Shown here: one piece after another, positions 21,293-27,550 of the stretch
How positions within the stretch are numbered: position 1 is the stretch's first letter
How the letters are laid out: each line of letters starts with the position of its first letter
Source: Actinophytocola sp036555685
GTDB taxonomy: Bacteria > Actinomycetota > Actinomycetes > Mycobacteriales > Pseudonocardiaceae
Assembly (NCBI RefSeq): GCF_036555685.1
Contig: NZ_DATBKY010000182.1
Coordinates: 1 to 29,092 of the forward strand
Length of the DNA stretch: 29,092 nt
Direction of reading: 5' to 3'
Translations under genes and position numbers: made by a program
The notes under the pieces: generated by a model
Databases searched by the model: none
What the model saw: the letters and a program-made list of their open reading frames with translations, nothing else
What the model was told of the DNA's origin: nothing

Positions 21293-22191
21293 CGACGATG
21301 ACCAACCCCGGCCAGCCCCGCACCGTGCCCAGGCGGCGACGCCGGACGCGGCGGCTCCTGATCACGCTGGTCGTGATCGTGGGGCTGCTCGTGGCGGCCG
21401 ACTTCGCCGCCGCGTCGGTCTTCGAGTACCAGGTGTCCAAGCGCGCCCGCGAGCAGTTCCACCTCACCGACGACCCCGCGGTGAGGGTGAACGGCTTCTC
21501 CTTCCTCGCGCAGGCGATCGCCGGCGAGTACGGCCACGTGTCGATCGACGCGAAGGGCGTGCCGGTCAAGGACACGCTGCGCGACCTCGAGGTCCACGTC
21601 GACCTCATGGGCGTCGCCGCTCCGCTCGGCGACCTGCTCTCCGGCTCGCTCAAGCAGGTCCGGATCGCCGAGGTCGAGGGCCAGGTCAAGGTCAAGGCCT
21701 CGGACGTGAACCGGGCGATCCTGGAGAACAAGAACCCGCTGATCTCCCAGATCGCGAACGTCACGATCGACCCGATCAGCGAGGCCGACGCGCAGTCGGA
21801 CCCCGACGACCGCACCGAGAAGCAGCAGGCCGAAGCCGAGCGGGCGACCGAGCTCGAGGACGACGACGACACCAAGGCCGGCGCGAAGATCTGTGCCACC
21901 GGGGACATCGGTGGCGAGGAGACCGACTTCTGCGCCTACGGCCTGATCCAGCTCGTCGACGCCGCCAAGGCGAAGTTCACCCCGTCCCGCCTCGAGGTGA
22001 CCAACAGCGTGCTGGGCTCGGGCGAGCTGCCCAAGCAGTTCGAGGCCGGCATCCTGCAGATGCTCACGGTCACCCTGGACCCCGGCGAGCTGCCGTTCAC
22101 GGTCACACCCACGGCGGTGAATGTCGAACCGGGCATACTTTCGGTCAAGGGCAAGGCCTTCGACGTCGTGCTCAGCGGGAGTGATCTATGA
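21289..22191 (+). CDS. lmeA: LmeA-like phospholipid-binding periplasmic protein (DUF2993)
   Basis: The 300-residue protein has a basic N-terminus (PRRRRRTRR), one signal-anchor helix at about 23-45 and an extracytoplasmic DUF2993 domain. Marks of the domain are FHLTDDPAVRVNGFSFLAQA, the amphipathic strands HVSIDAKGVPVKDTLRDLEV, and the end VTPTAVNVEPGILSVKGKAF. An acidic insertion (about 165-200) interrupts it, and two cysteines (KICATGD, DFCAYG) may form a disulfide. In mycobacteria the homologue (Rv0817c, MSMEG_5785, LmeA) binds phospholipid and is needed for mature lipomannan; lipoglycan maturation is therefore the likely process here. The same position next to thiX and glnR in M. tuberculosis supports orthology. 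It overlaps both neighbours by 4 nt. Confidence 0.85.
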   Translation: MTTMTNPGQPRTVPRRRRRTRRLLITLVVIVGLLVAADFAAASVFEYQVSKRAREQFHLTDDPAVRVNGFSFLAQAIAGEYGHVSIDAKGVPVKDTLRDLEVHVDLMGVAAPLGDLLSGSLKQVRIAEVEGQVKVKASDVNRAILENKNPLISQIANVTIDPISEADAQSDPDDRTEKQQAEAERATELEDDDDTKAGAKICATGDIGGEETDFCAYGLIQLVDAAKAKFTPSRLEVTNSVLGSGELPKQFEAGILQMLTVTLDPGELPFTVTPTAVNVEPGILSVKGKAFDVVLSGSDL

Positions 22192-22601
22192 CCGGTGCGC
22201 TGGTGCTGATCGGCACGCTCGCACTCGCGACCGTGCTGGGCCTGGCGCTGCGCGCCCGCAACGGCCGTGTCCGCGAGGCGGTCGGCCGCGACCTCCCCGA
22301 CGACGTGCGCCGCGCGCTTCGACCTGGCGGCGTGACGCTCGTCCAGCTGTCCACCTCGTTCTGCGCGCCCTGCCGGTACGCCCGCGTGCTGCTCGCCGAC
22401 CTCGCCGAGCGGACCGAAGGACTGCATCACACCGAGCTCGACCTCACCGACCGGCCGGACCTCGCCCGCGAGCTGTCCGTGCTGCGCACGCCGACGACAC
22501 TGGCGATCGACGAGCGGGGCACCGAGATCCTCCGCGTGGGCGGGGTACCGAAGCGGGAAGAGCTGCTCGACGCGCTCCGGCCGCACCTCGCGACCGCCTG
22601 A
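22188..22601 (+). CDS. Membrane-anchored thioredoxin-like protein (ThiX-like)
   Basis: A 137-residue protein with an N-terminal membrane helix (about 3-22) and one thioredoxin fold. The active site is CAPC (Cys59 and Cys62) in LSTSFCAPCRYARVLL, and the cis-proline loop is LRTPTTLAI. The short arginine-rich segment after the helix (RARNGRVRE) favours a cytoplasmic domain by the positive-inside rule. It is the last gene of the hydrolase-lmeA operon and is followed 82 bp later by the sulfur operon, so it may supply reducing power to the rhodanese or DUF4395 protein. The M. tuberculosis counterpart is Rv0816c (thiX), between the homologues of the same two neighbours. Confidence 0.88.
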   Translation: MTGALVLIGTLALATVLGLALRARNGRVREAVGRDLPDDVRRALRPGGVTLVQLSTSFCAPCRYARVLLADLAERTEGLHHTELDLTDRPDLARELSVLRTPTTLAIDERGTEILRVGGVPKREELLDALRPHLATA

Positions 22602-22642
22602 CCTCCGCGGATCACCCTGACGTGGCGTCTCACCAGGTGGAC

Positions 22643-22657
22643 GCCCCTCCCAGGGGC
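22643..22657 (+). terminator. Hairpin between the thioredoxin gene and the sulfur operon
   Basis: GCCCCT-CCC-AGGGGC is a 6-bp GC stem with a 3-nt loop, 41 bp after the thioredoxin stop and upstream of the next -10 box. It may terminate the lmeA operon or be an operator for the next promoter. No U-run follows. Confidence 0.4.
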
Positions 22658-22670
22658 AGAGATCCGGCGG

Positions 22671-22676
22671 TACTGT
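22671..22676 (+). promoter_or_regulatory. -10 box of the sulfur operon (leaderless)
   Basis: TACTGT is followed by exactly 7 nt and then the GTG of the leader peptide, the canonical spacing of leaderless actinobacterial genes. Confidence 0.6.
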
Positions 22677-22683
22677 GCGAAAC

Positions 22684-22761
22684 GTGTACACCTTGCTGAC
22701 CAGGCGGCGCGCGGTCGACTACTGCCGCGTCGACTCAAGCCTGTGTCTGGCACCTGACTGA
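22684..22761 (+). CDS. 25-residue cysteine-containing leader peptide of the sulfur operon
   Basis: The small reading frame encodes a peptide beginning MYTLLTRRRAVDYCRV and ending SSLCLAPD (25 residues, Cys14 and Cys21). The pattern LLTRRR-x-VD-x-C-R is that of the short leader peptides found before sulfur-assimilation genes in Streptomyces and relatives. It starts with a leaderless GTG 7 nt after TACTGT and ends 76 nt before the DUF4395 start. Mycobacterial leaderless peptides with cysteine codons are known to act as cysteine-responsive attenuators; ribosome stalling here when Cys-tRNA is low would change folding of the spacer that covers the next ribosome site. It is too short for standard gene callers. 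The attenuator role is inference. Confidence 0.75.
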   Translation: MYTLLTRRRAVDYCRVDSSLCLAPD

Positions 22762-22780
22762 CGGGCGAGCGCCCCTTTCC

Positions 22781-22833
22781 GGCCTCCGCCCGCCGCTGGT
22801 TTCCCGCTGCCCAGCCGCCTCGGCCAGGAGGTC
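22781..22833 (+). promoter_or_regulatory. Ribosome-site-masking hairpin before DUF4395
   Basis: GGCCTCC (22781-22787) can pair over 7 positions, with one G-U pair, to GGAGGTC (22827-22833), which contains the AGGAGG ribosome site of the DUF4395 GTG at 22838. The pairing lies directly downstream of the leader-peptide stop, as expected for translational attenuation. Confidence 0.45.
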
Positions 22834-22837
22834 GTCC

Positions 22838-23290
22838 GTGCCCGCACATCCACCTGTCGATTCGCCCGTCGATCCGCGTGGTCCGCGTTTCGCCGCGTGG
22901 GTCACCACCGTGGTCCTCGCGGTCGTGCTGGTCACCTCGTGGTGGCCGCTGCTCGCCGCCCAGGCCGTGGTGTTCGCCATCGGCGCGTTCGCCGGGCTGC
23001 GGGTCGCGCCGTACTCGCTGGTCTACAAGCACCTGGTCGCGCCCCGGCTGCGGCCGGCCGGCGAGCGCGAGGAGGCGGCGCCGCTGCGCTTCGCCCAGGG
23101 CGTCGGCTTCGGGTTCGCCGTACTGGGCACGCTCGGTTACGCGCTGGACGTGCCGGTGCTCGGCGCGGTGGCGACCGCGTTCGCGCTGGCCGCGGCGTTC
23201 CTCAACGCAGCGTTCGGGTTCTGCCTCGGCTGCGAGGCCTATCCGCTGATCCAACGATTCACACCGACGAAGGAGAGAGCGCTCCGATGA
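22838..23290 (+). CDS. DUF4395 membrane protein
   Basis: A 150-residue integral membrane protein with about four hydrophobic helices in two pairs: 19-36 and 38-54, then 85-103 and 106-124. After the second pair comes FCLGCEAYPLIQRF, whose CxxC lies at the membrane edge. A basic loop (KHLVAPRLRPAGEREE) links the pairs. DUF4395 proteins regularly accompany thiosulfate sulfurtransferases and thioredoxins in actinobacteria; the CxxC makes a role in passing reducing equivalents or sulfur across the membrane attractive but unproven. GTG at 22838 has a good AGGAGG 7 nt upstream. The stop overlaps the sulfurtransferase ATG by 4 nt (ATGA). I find no counterpart in the M. tuberculosis locus from memory. 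Confidence 0.85.
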   Translation: MPAHPPVDSPVDPRGPRFAAWVTTVVLAVVLVTSWWPLLAAQAVVFAIGAFAGLRVAPYSLVYKHLVAPRLRPAGEREEAAPLRFAQGVGFGFAVLGTLGYALDVPVLGAVATAFALAAAFLNAAFGFCLGCEAYPLIQRFTPTKERALR

Positions 23291-24129
23291 GCCGCGAAGA
23301 CGTACTGGTCACGGCCGACTGGGCCGAAGAGAACCTCGGAACCGCCGGGGTGGTGTTCGTCGAGGTCGACGAGGACACCTCCGCGTACGACGGCGGCCAC
23401 ATCCCGGGTGCTGTCAAGATCGACTGGAAGACCGAGCTGCAGGACCCGGTGCGCCGCGACTTCGTCGACCGCGCCGGCTTCGAGAAGCTGCTGTCCGCCA
23501 AGGGAATCAGCAACTCCGACCGCGTGGTCCTCTACGGCGGCAACAACAACTGGTTCGCCGCGTACGCGTACTGGTACTTCAAGCTGTACGGCCACGACCA
23601 GGTGCAGCTGCTCGACGGCGGCCGCAAGAAGTGGGAGCTCGACGGCCGTCCCCTGTCCAAGGACACGGTGACCCGCGAGGAGACGACCTACTCCGCCACC
23701 GAGCAGGACACCGCGATCCGCGCGTTCCGCGACGAGGTCGTCGAGGCGATCAACGGCAAGAACCTCGTCGACGTCCGCTCGCCCGACGAGTTCTCCGGCA
23801 AGCTGCTCGCACCCGCGCATCTGCCGCAGGAGCAGGCGCAGCGCGCCGGGCACATCCCGACCGCGATCAACGTGCCGTGGAGCAAGGCGGCCAACGAGGA
23901 CGGCACGTTCAAGTCCGCGGACGACCTGCGCGAGCTGTACAAGGCCGCCGGGATCGACGAGTCCAAGGCCACCATCGCGTACTGCCGGATCGGTGAGCGC
24001 AGCTCGCACACCTGGTTCGCGCTGCACGAGCTGCTCGGCTACTCGGACGTGAAGAACTACGACGGCTCCTGGACCGAGTATGGCTCGCTGGTCGGCGTGC
24101 CGGTCGAGATCGGTCCCGGCGCCCACTGA
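23287..24129 (+). CDS. cysA: Thiosulfate sulfurtransferase (rhodanese), CysA/SseA type
   Basis: It transfers the sulfane sulfur of thiosulfate to cyanide or another thiophile; cytoplasmic. The 280-residue protein is two tandem rhodanese domains. The inactive N-terminal one has VFVEVDEDTSAYDGGHIPGA and LLDGGRKKWELDGRPL. The catalytic C-terminal one has NLVDVRSPDEFSG, GHIPTAINVPWSKA and the active loop CRIGERSSHTW with catalytic Cys233. The CRxGERSSH loop is the typical actinobacterial CysA2/SseA form. GGAGAG lies before the ATG. It is third in the sulfur operon, after the leader peptide and DUF4395, and 42 bp before DUF1416, the arrangement cysA2-sseC2 of M. tuberculosis. Despite the name it is not the sulfate-transporter ATPase CysA. 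Confidence 0.94.
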   Translation: MSREDVLVTADWAEENLGTAGVVFVEVDEDTSAYDGGHIPGAVKIDWKTELQDPVRRDFVDRAGFEKLLSAKGISNSDRVVLYGGNNNWFAAYAYWYFKLYGHDQVQLLDGGRKKWELDGRPLSKDTVTREETTYSATEQDTAIRAFRDEVVEAINGKNLVDVRSPDEFSGKLLAPAHLPQEQAQRAGHIPTAINVPWSKAANEDGTFKSADDLRELYKAAGIDESKATIAYCRIGERSSHTWFALHELLGYSDVKNYDGSWTEYGSLVGVPVEIGPGAH

Positions 24130-24171
24130 CCGGGCCCCTGACGCGAGGCCCTTGAAACGCGAGGAGACGAC

Positions 24172-24480
24172 ATGAGTGACGGGTGTGGCGCGCCGGAGCA
24201 GACCGCGGCGCTGCCGGCGGGCATCGATCTCGCGAAGGAGATCGTGCTCGGCGGCAAGGTGACCGTGGACGGCGCGCCGGTCGGCGGCGCCTTCGTGCGG
24301 CTGCTGGACGCGAGCGGCGAGTTCACCGCGGAGGTCGTGTCCTCACAGGACGGTGACTTCCGGTTCTTCGCCGCGCCGGGCCGGTGGACCGTTCGTGCAC
24401 TGCACCGCAGCGGAAACGGAGAGGCGAGCGTGACCGCCGACGGGCCGGGGCTGCATCCCGTGGCCGTCGCGGTCGGCTGA
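24172..24480 (+). CDS. sseC: DUF1416 protein (SseC-like)
   Basis: A 102-residue, all-beta small protein: EIVLGGKVTVDGAPVGGAFV, LLDASGEFTAEVVSSQDGDF, RFFAAPGRWTVRALHRSG. This is the transthyretin/carboxypeptidase-regulatory-like fold of DUF1416. The N-terminal segment has a single cysteine in SDGCGAPEQ. In M. tuberculosis and other actinobacteria the homologue SseC always follows the CysA2-type rhodanese and is assumed to take part in sulfur metabolism, without a known reaction. The ribosome site GAGGAG lies 8 nt before the ATG. Last gene of the sulfur operon. Confidence 0.9.
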   Translation: MSDGCGAPEQTAALPAGIDLAKEIVLGGKVTVDGAPVGGAFVRLLDASGEFTAEVVSSQDGDFRFFAAPGRWTVRALHRSGNGEASVTADGPGLHPVAVAVG

Positions 24481-24529
24481 TCTTCCTCCCGGGGGCGCGG
24501 GGCGGCCGGTCGGCCGTCCCGCGTTCGCA

Positions 24530-24535
24530 TATCCT
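24530..24535 (+). promoter_or_regulatory. -10 box of the small membrane peptide/nitrobindin operon
   Basis: TATCCT ends 6 nt before a GTG that opens a 33-codon frame, again the leaderless pattern. This is the most likely promoter for nitrobindin. Confidence 0.5.
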
Positions 24536-24541
24536 CGCCGG

Positions 24542-24643
24542 GTGGAACTGTTCTGGACCGCCATGTTGATCGTCGCCGCACTCGCCGGCACCGGGTTCCT
24601 GGGCCTGCTGGCCCACCGGCTGCACACGGGGTCCGGCCGATGA
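24542..24643 (+). CDS. 33-residue single-helix membrane peptide
   Basis: The frame GTG...TGA encodes MELFWTAMLIVAALAGTGFL followed by GLLAHRLHTGSGR: an acidic start, one hydrophobic helix of about 22 residues, and a basic tail. It overlaps the nitrobindin start by 4 nt (ATGA), which implies coupled translation, and it has its own leaderless-type promoter. The overlap, the promoter and the clean membrane pattern argue for a real gene even though it is below normal length cut-offs. It might anchor or modulate a membrane complex, but no function can be assigned. Confidence 0.65.
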   Translation: MELFWTAMLIVAALAGTGFLGLLAHRLHTGSGR

Positions 24644-25278
24644 GCGACACGCCGGACGGCCCGGTTCCCGGCAGCGGCGACGCCGCGTTGCGCGCGGCCG
24701 CCGAGCGCGCCGCGACGACGCGGGAGCGCAACCTGCCGCAGTGGCCGGACCTGCCGATCCCGAACGACACCGCGAACCTGCGCGACGGCGCGAACCTGCA
24801 CGACGCCCTGCTGCCGCTGCTGCCGCTGATCGGCGTGTGGCGCGGCGAGGGCGAGGTCGTGTACCCGACGATCGAGTCACAGCACTTCGGCCAGCAGGTC
24901 ACGTTCGCGCACGACGGCCGGCCGTTCGTGTTCTACGAGTCGCGCGCGTGGCTCCTGGACGCGGACGGCAAGGTCATCCGCCCGGCCGCGCGCGAGGTCG
25001 GCTGGTGGCGCCCGCAACCCGACGAGACGATCGAGCTGCTGCTGGCCCACGCGACGGGCATCGTGGAGATCTTCTACGGCGAGCCGCGCACCCAGACGTC
25101 GTGGGAGCTGGCGACCGACATGACGATGCGCACGGGCTCGGCGAAGGACGTCTCCGGCGCGAAGCGGCTGTACGGCCTGGTGAACAACGGCGACCTCGCG
25201 TACGTGGAGGAACGCGCGATGGTCGGCCAGCCCCTGCAACCGCACACGTCGGCCTACCTGCGCCGCATCGCCGGCTGA
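24640..25278 (+). CDS. Nitrobindin family heme protein (FABP-like fold)
   Basis: Nitrobindins are small all-beta heme proteins that bind nitric oxide and can isomerise peroxynitrite. The 212-residue protein has a 40-residue polar extension, then the family opening LLPLLPLIGVWRGEGEVVYPTI, barrel strands (FGQQVTFAHDGRPFVFYESR; REVGWWRPQPDETIELLLAH; GIVEIFYGEPR), and the C-terminal proximal heme-ligand motif QPLQPHTSAYLRRIAG with His202. The GxWxGxG motif is intact. It starts inside the stop of the 33-residue membrane peptide and converges on the cysteine-motif protein with 3 nt between stops. M. tuberculosis Rv0813c holds the same position beside sseC2. Confidence 0.9.
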   Translation: MSDTPDGPVPGSGDAALRAAAERAATTRERNLPQWPDLPIPNDTANLRDGANLHDALLPLLPLIGVWRGEGEVVYPTIESQHFGQQVTFAHDGRPFVFYESRAWLLDADGKVIRPAAREVGWWRPQPDETIELLLAHATGIVEIFYGEPRTQTSWELATDMTMRTGSAKDVSGAKRLYGLVNNGDLAYVEERAMVGQPLQPHTSAYLRRIAG

Positions 25279-25281
25279 CCG

Positions 25282-26214
25282 CTACCGGCGGAAGGGCCGC
25301 CGACCGTCGCGGGGTTCCATGTTGTCGAACGCCGTGAACCAGGCGGGCGGGCGATAGTCGCCGATCCCGAGGTCGCGGTTCACGTCGTTCTCCGGATCCT
25401 CGGCGCCGTCGTGCTCCGGGTCGAAGATCCACCGGATCTCCGTGTCCTGGAAGAGCGTCTCGGTGGCGAGTTCCCAGGCGAGGTCGTCGCGGTGGGTGGG
25501 CAGGTGCTCGAGCAGCCCGTCGAGGCCGAACAGATCATCGCCGGCGGCCGCTTCGGCGTAGCGCAGCATCAGGTGCAGGGCCATCTCCTCGCCCGCGCAA
25601 CGTGGCCGTGGCCACTCACCGGCCTCGATGTCCTCGACCAGATCGTCGAACGCTCGCGCGGCCTGCCTGCGCCACACCGCGTCCTGGCGCCAGGTGATCC
25701 GCGGATACTGGTCGAACAGCATCCAGTCACTGTCGGCGCCGACCGGCTCGTCACCGCGTTGCACGACGTCTTCGTACGCCTGGTCAGCGGACATCTGACC
25801 CGTCACCCACAGGCACGCGGCGGTTCGAGGGGTGAGCTGAAATCCCCCGCAGCGCTCGCACGTCTCACGACCACAGCGACAGATCGGGAACAAGGCCGCG
25901 AAGTCCGGATCGCCGTCCTCGACACCGCCGTGGCCGATTTCGTCGACGCTGTACTCGGCCTCCACCGGTTCGACTCCCGACAGGGCCACCATCTCGTGCG
26001 GCTCGGTGATCCATGAGATGGCCTTGACCAGATCTCCGCGCACCGCCTCCCGCTCGTCGGCGTCGAGCTCGTCCGGAGACCCGCCGAACTGGGAGATCTC
26101 CGCCTGCTGGATCCTTTCCACGGCGGCACGCTCCACCGCCGCCGGATCGGTCACGTCGAAGACGGCTTCCGCGGACACCCTGATCCTGCGCGCGGCAGGC
26201 TCCCCGTCCCCCAT
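25282..26214 (-). CDS. Uncharacterised protein with CxCx4CxxC motif
   Basis: A 310-residue soluble, acidic protein I do not recognise. The N-terminal part is helical (DPAAVERAAVERIQQAEISQ; REAVRGDLVKAISWITEPHE). In the middle ICRCGRETCERCGGF places Cys112, Cys114, Cys119 and Cys122 as a compact zinc-ribbon or metal-cluster motif. The second half is rich in Trp and acidic residues, with FDQYPRITWRQDAVWRRQAA, and EEMALHLMLRYAEAAAGDDL, ending with DRDLGIGDYRPPAWFTAFDN-like text. No transmembrane or signal segment is present. AAGGGGAG lies just before the ATG, and the gene follows pabC by 9 nt, so the two are co-transcribed from the leaderless pabC promoter. A role linked to folate is possible only by position. 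Confidence 0.75.
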   Translation of the reverse strand: MGDGEPAARRIRVSAEAVFDVTDPAAVERAAVERIQQAEISQFGGSPDELDADEREAVRGDLVKAISWITEPHEMVALSGVEPVEAEYSVDEIGHGGVEDGDPDFAALFPICRCGRETCERCGGFQLTPRTAACLWVTGQMSADQAYEDVVQRGDEPVGADSDWMLFDQYPRITWRQDAVWRRQAARAFDDLVEDIEAGEWPRPRCAGEEMALHLMLRYAEAAAGDDLFGLDGLLEHLPTHRDDLAWELATETLFQDTEIRWIFDPEHDGAEDPENDVNRDLGIGDYRPPAWFTAFDNMEPRDGRRPFRR

Positions 26215-26223
26215 GACTCCCCT

Positions 26224-27069
26224 TCAGGCGTACTCGGACTCGTAGAGCGCGTTCAGCTCGCCGTGCAGCTCGGTCGCGTCCGGGAGCGGCACGCCGTCCA
26301 GCGTGTGCACACGGGTGATCTTGCGGACGCTCGACGCCAGGAAGAGAGCGTCCGCGTCCCGGATCTCCCGCAGCGTCAAGGGCTCCACCTTCGTCACCCA
26401 GCCGGCCTGCTCGGCGGCCCGGAACAGGGCGCCCTGCGTCGTGCCGCGCAGGATGCCGCTCGACGGGGGCGTGGTCCGCAGCGTGTGGCCCTGCGCGATG
26501 ACCACGTTCGACGTCGGGCCCTCCAGCACCGAGCCGTCCGCCGCGAGGAAGATCGCCTCGTCGGCGTCGTTCGCCTCCGCGTAGCGCAGCGCGGCCATGT
26601 TCACCGCGTACGAGAGGGACTTCGCGCCCAGCAGCAGCCACGGCGCCCGCGACACGATCTCCGGGTCGTACCCGCGGTCGAGCGTTATCGCGCGCACGCC
26701 GGTGACCCGGTTGCGCAGTGTCTTCTCCGCGATGGGCAGGCCCATCGCGAACCCGGTCGGCGTGCCGTCGCCGAACTCCGGGCCACGCGTGTAGACCAGC
26801 TTGAGCGCCATCTCCGCCGCGCCCGCCCACGCGTCGAGCACGACGCGCACGCACCGCTCCCACGCGGTCCGGTCCGGCGGCGGCAGCTCGAGCATCGCCG
26901 CCGAGCGGGCCAGCCGGTCCAGGTGCGGGCCGAGCTCTCGCGGTTTGCCGTCCACCACCAGCACGGTCTCGAAGATCCCGTCACCGCGCATGAGTCCGAG
27001 GTCGTCGACCCGGATGTGTGCCGCTTCGGGGTCGGCCAGCGTTCCGTCGAGCATCGCAAGCACCCGCAT
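26224..27069 (-). CDS. pabC: Aminodeoxychorismate lyase (PLP class IV)
   Basis: PabC converts aminodeoxychorismate to p-aminobenzoate and pyruvate in folate synthesis. The 281-residue protein has the class-IV PLP layout: VDDLGLMRGDGIFETVLVVD at the start, the PLP lysine (Lys150) in LLLGAKSLSYAVNMAA, the cofactor glutamate (Glu183) in VLEGPTSNVVI, and SSGILRGTTQGALF contacting the phosphate. The fold is shared with branched-chain aminotransferases and D-amino-acid transaminases, so the exact reaction is based on the overall resemblance to Rv0812 and on its neighbours. A TAGGCT box ends 7 nt before the ATG, so the message is probably leaderless. It is divergent from the Fur-type gene with 40 bp between the starts. 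Confidence 0.86.
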   Translation of the reverse strand: MRVLAMLDGTLADPEAAHIRVDDLGLMRGDGIFETVLVVDGKPRELGPHLDRLARSAAMLELPPPDRTAWERCVRVVLDAWAGAAEMALKLVYTRGPEFGDGTPTGFAMGLPIAEKTLRNRVTGVRAITLDRGYDPEIVSRAPWLLLGAKSLSYAVNMAALRYAEANDADEAIFLAADGSVLEGPTSNVVIAQGHTLRTTPPSSGILRGTTQGALFRAAEQAGWVTKVEPLTLREIRDADALFLASSVRKITRVHTLDGVPLPDATELHGELNALYESEYA

Positions 27070-27076
27070 GCCAGGA

Positions 27077-27102
27077 AGCCTACTCAGCCACGCGCATACG
27101 AT
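27077..27102. promoter_or_regulatory. Face-to-face -10 boxes of pabC (-) and the Fur-type gene (+)
   Basis: TAGGCT on the minus strand (27082-27077) lies 7 nt from the pabC ATG, and TACGAT on the plus strand (27097-27102) lies 7 nt from the GTG of the regulator. The -10 boxes are 14 bp apart, so each promoter's -35 region falls on or beyond the other's -10 and the two cannot be used at once. Confidence 0.6.
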
Positions 27103-27109
27103 TCAGGAC

Positions 27110-27550
27110 GTGACGCGCGACGTGGAGGCGGAGCGGAACCAGCTCAAGGAGACGCTGCACCGCCGCGGCATGCGCATGACCCCGCAACGCCAGCTCGTGC
27201 TGGACGCGCTGGTCGAGCTCGAGCACGCGACCCCCGAGCAGGTCTACCAACAGGTGCAGACGCGCACCCCGACGGTCAACATCACGACCATCTACCGCAC
27301 GCTCGAGCTGCTGGAGAGCCTCGGCATCGTGCGGCACACCCATCTCGGCCACGGCGCGCCCAACTACTCCGTCCACGAGCACGGCCACGTCCACCTCGTC
27401 TGCCACAACTGCCACAACGTGATCGAGGCGCCGTGCGAGGTCATGGACGAGCTGCGCGGAACACTGCGCGCCCGGTACGGGTTCGAACTGGATGCCAGCC
27501 ACCTCGCACTGTCCGGCATCTGCCGCAACTGCACAGGGGGGAACTCGTGA
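27110..27550 (+). CDS. Fur-family metalloregulator, Nur-like
   Basis: A 146-residue metal-dependent repressor. The N-terminal winged helix has RRGMRMTPQRQLVLDALVEL and VNITTIYRTLELLESLGIVR (recognition helix). The C-terminal dimer domain has HLGHGAPNYSVHEHGHVHLV, rich in possible metal ligands (His89, 91, 93, 95), and two CxxC pairs (Cys98/101, Cys138/141) for structural zinc. The wording HATPEQ, LGHGAP and HLVC resembles Streptomyces Nur, the nickel regulator, whose gene also adjoins a YgfZ gene; Zur or FurA are the alternatives. GTG at 27110 lies 7 nt after TACGAT, so leaderless; the only purine run is too close to be a ribosome site. The stop overlaps the ygfZ GTG by 4 nt. Confidence 0.88.
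   Translation: MTRDVEAERNQLKETLHRRGMRMTPQRQLVLDALVELEHATPEQVYQQVQTRTPTVNITTIYRTLELLESLGIVRHTHLGHGAPNYSVHEHGHVHLVCHNCHNVIEAPCEVMDELRGTLRARYGFELDASHLALSGICRNCTGGNS

Noticed and set aside
23287..24129. cysA as sulfate-transport ATPase
   Set aside because: The sequence has two rhodanese domains and no Walker motifs; the shared gene name is a historical clash.
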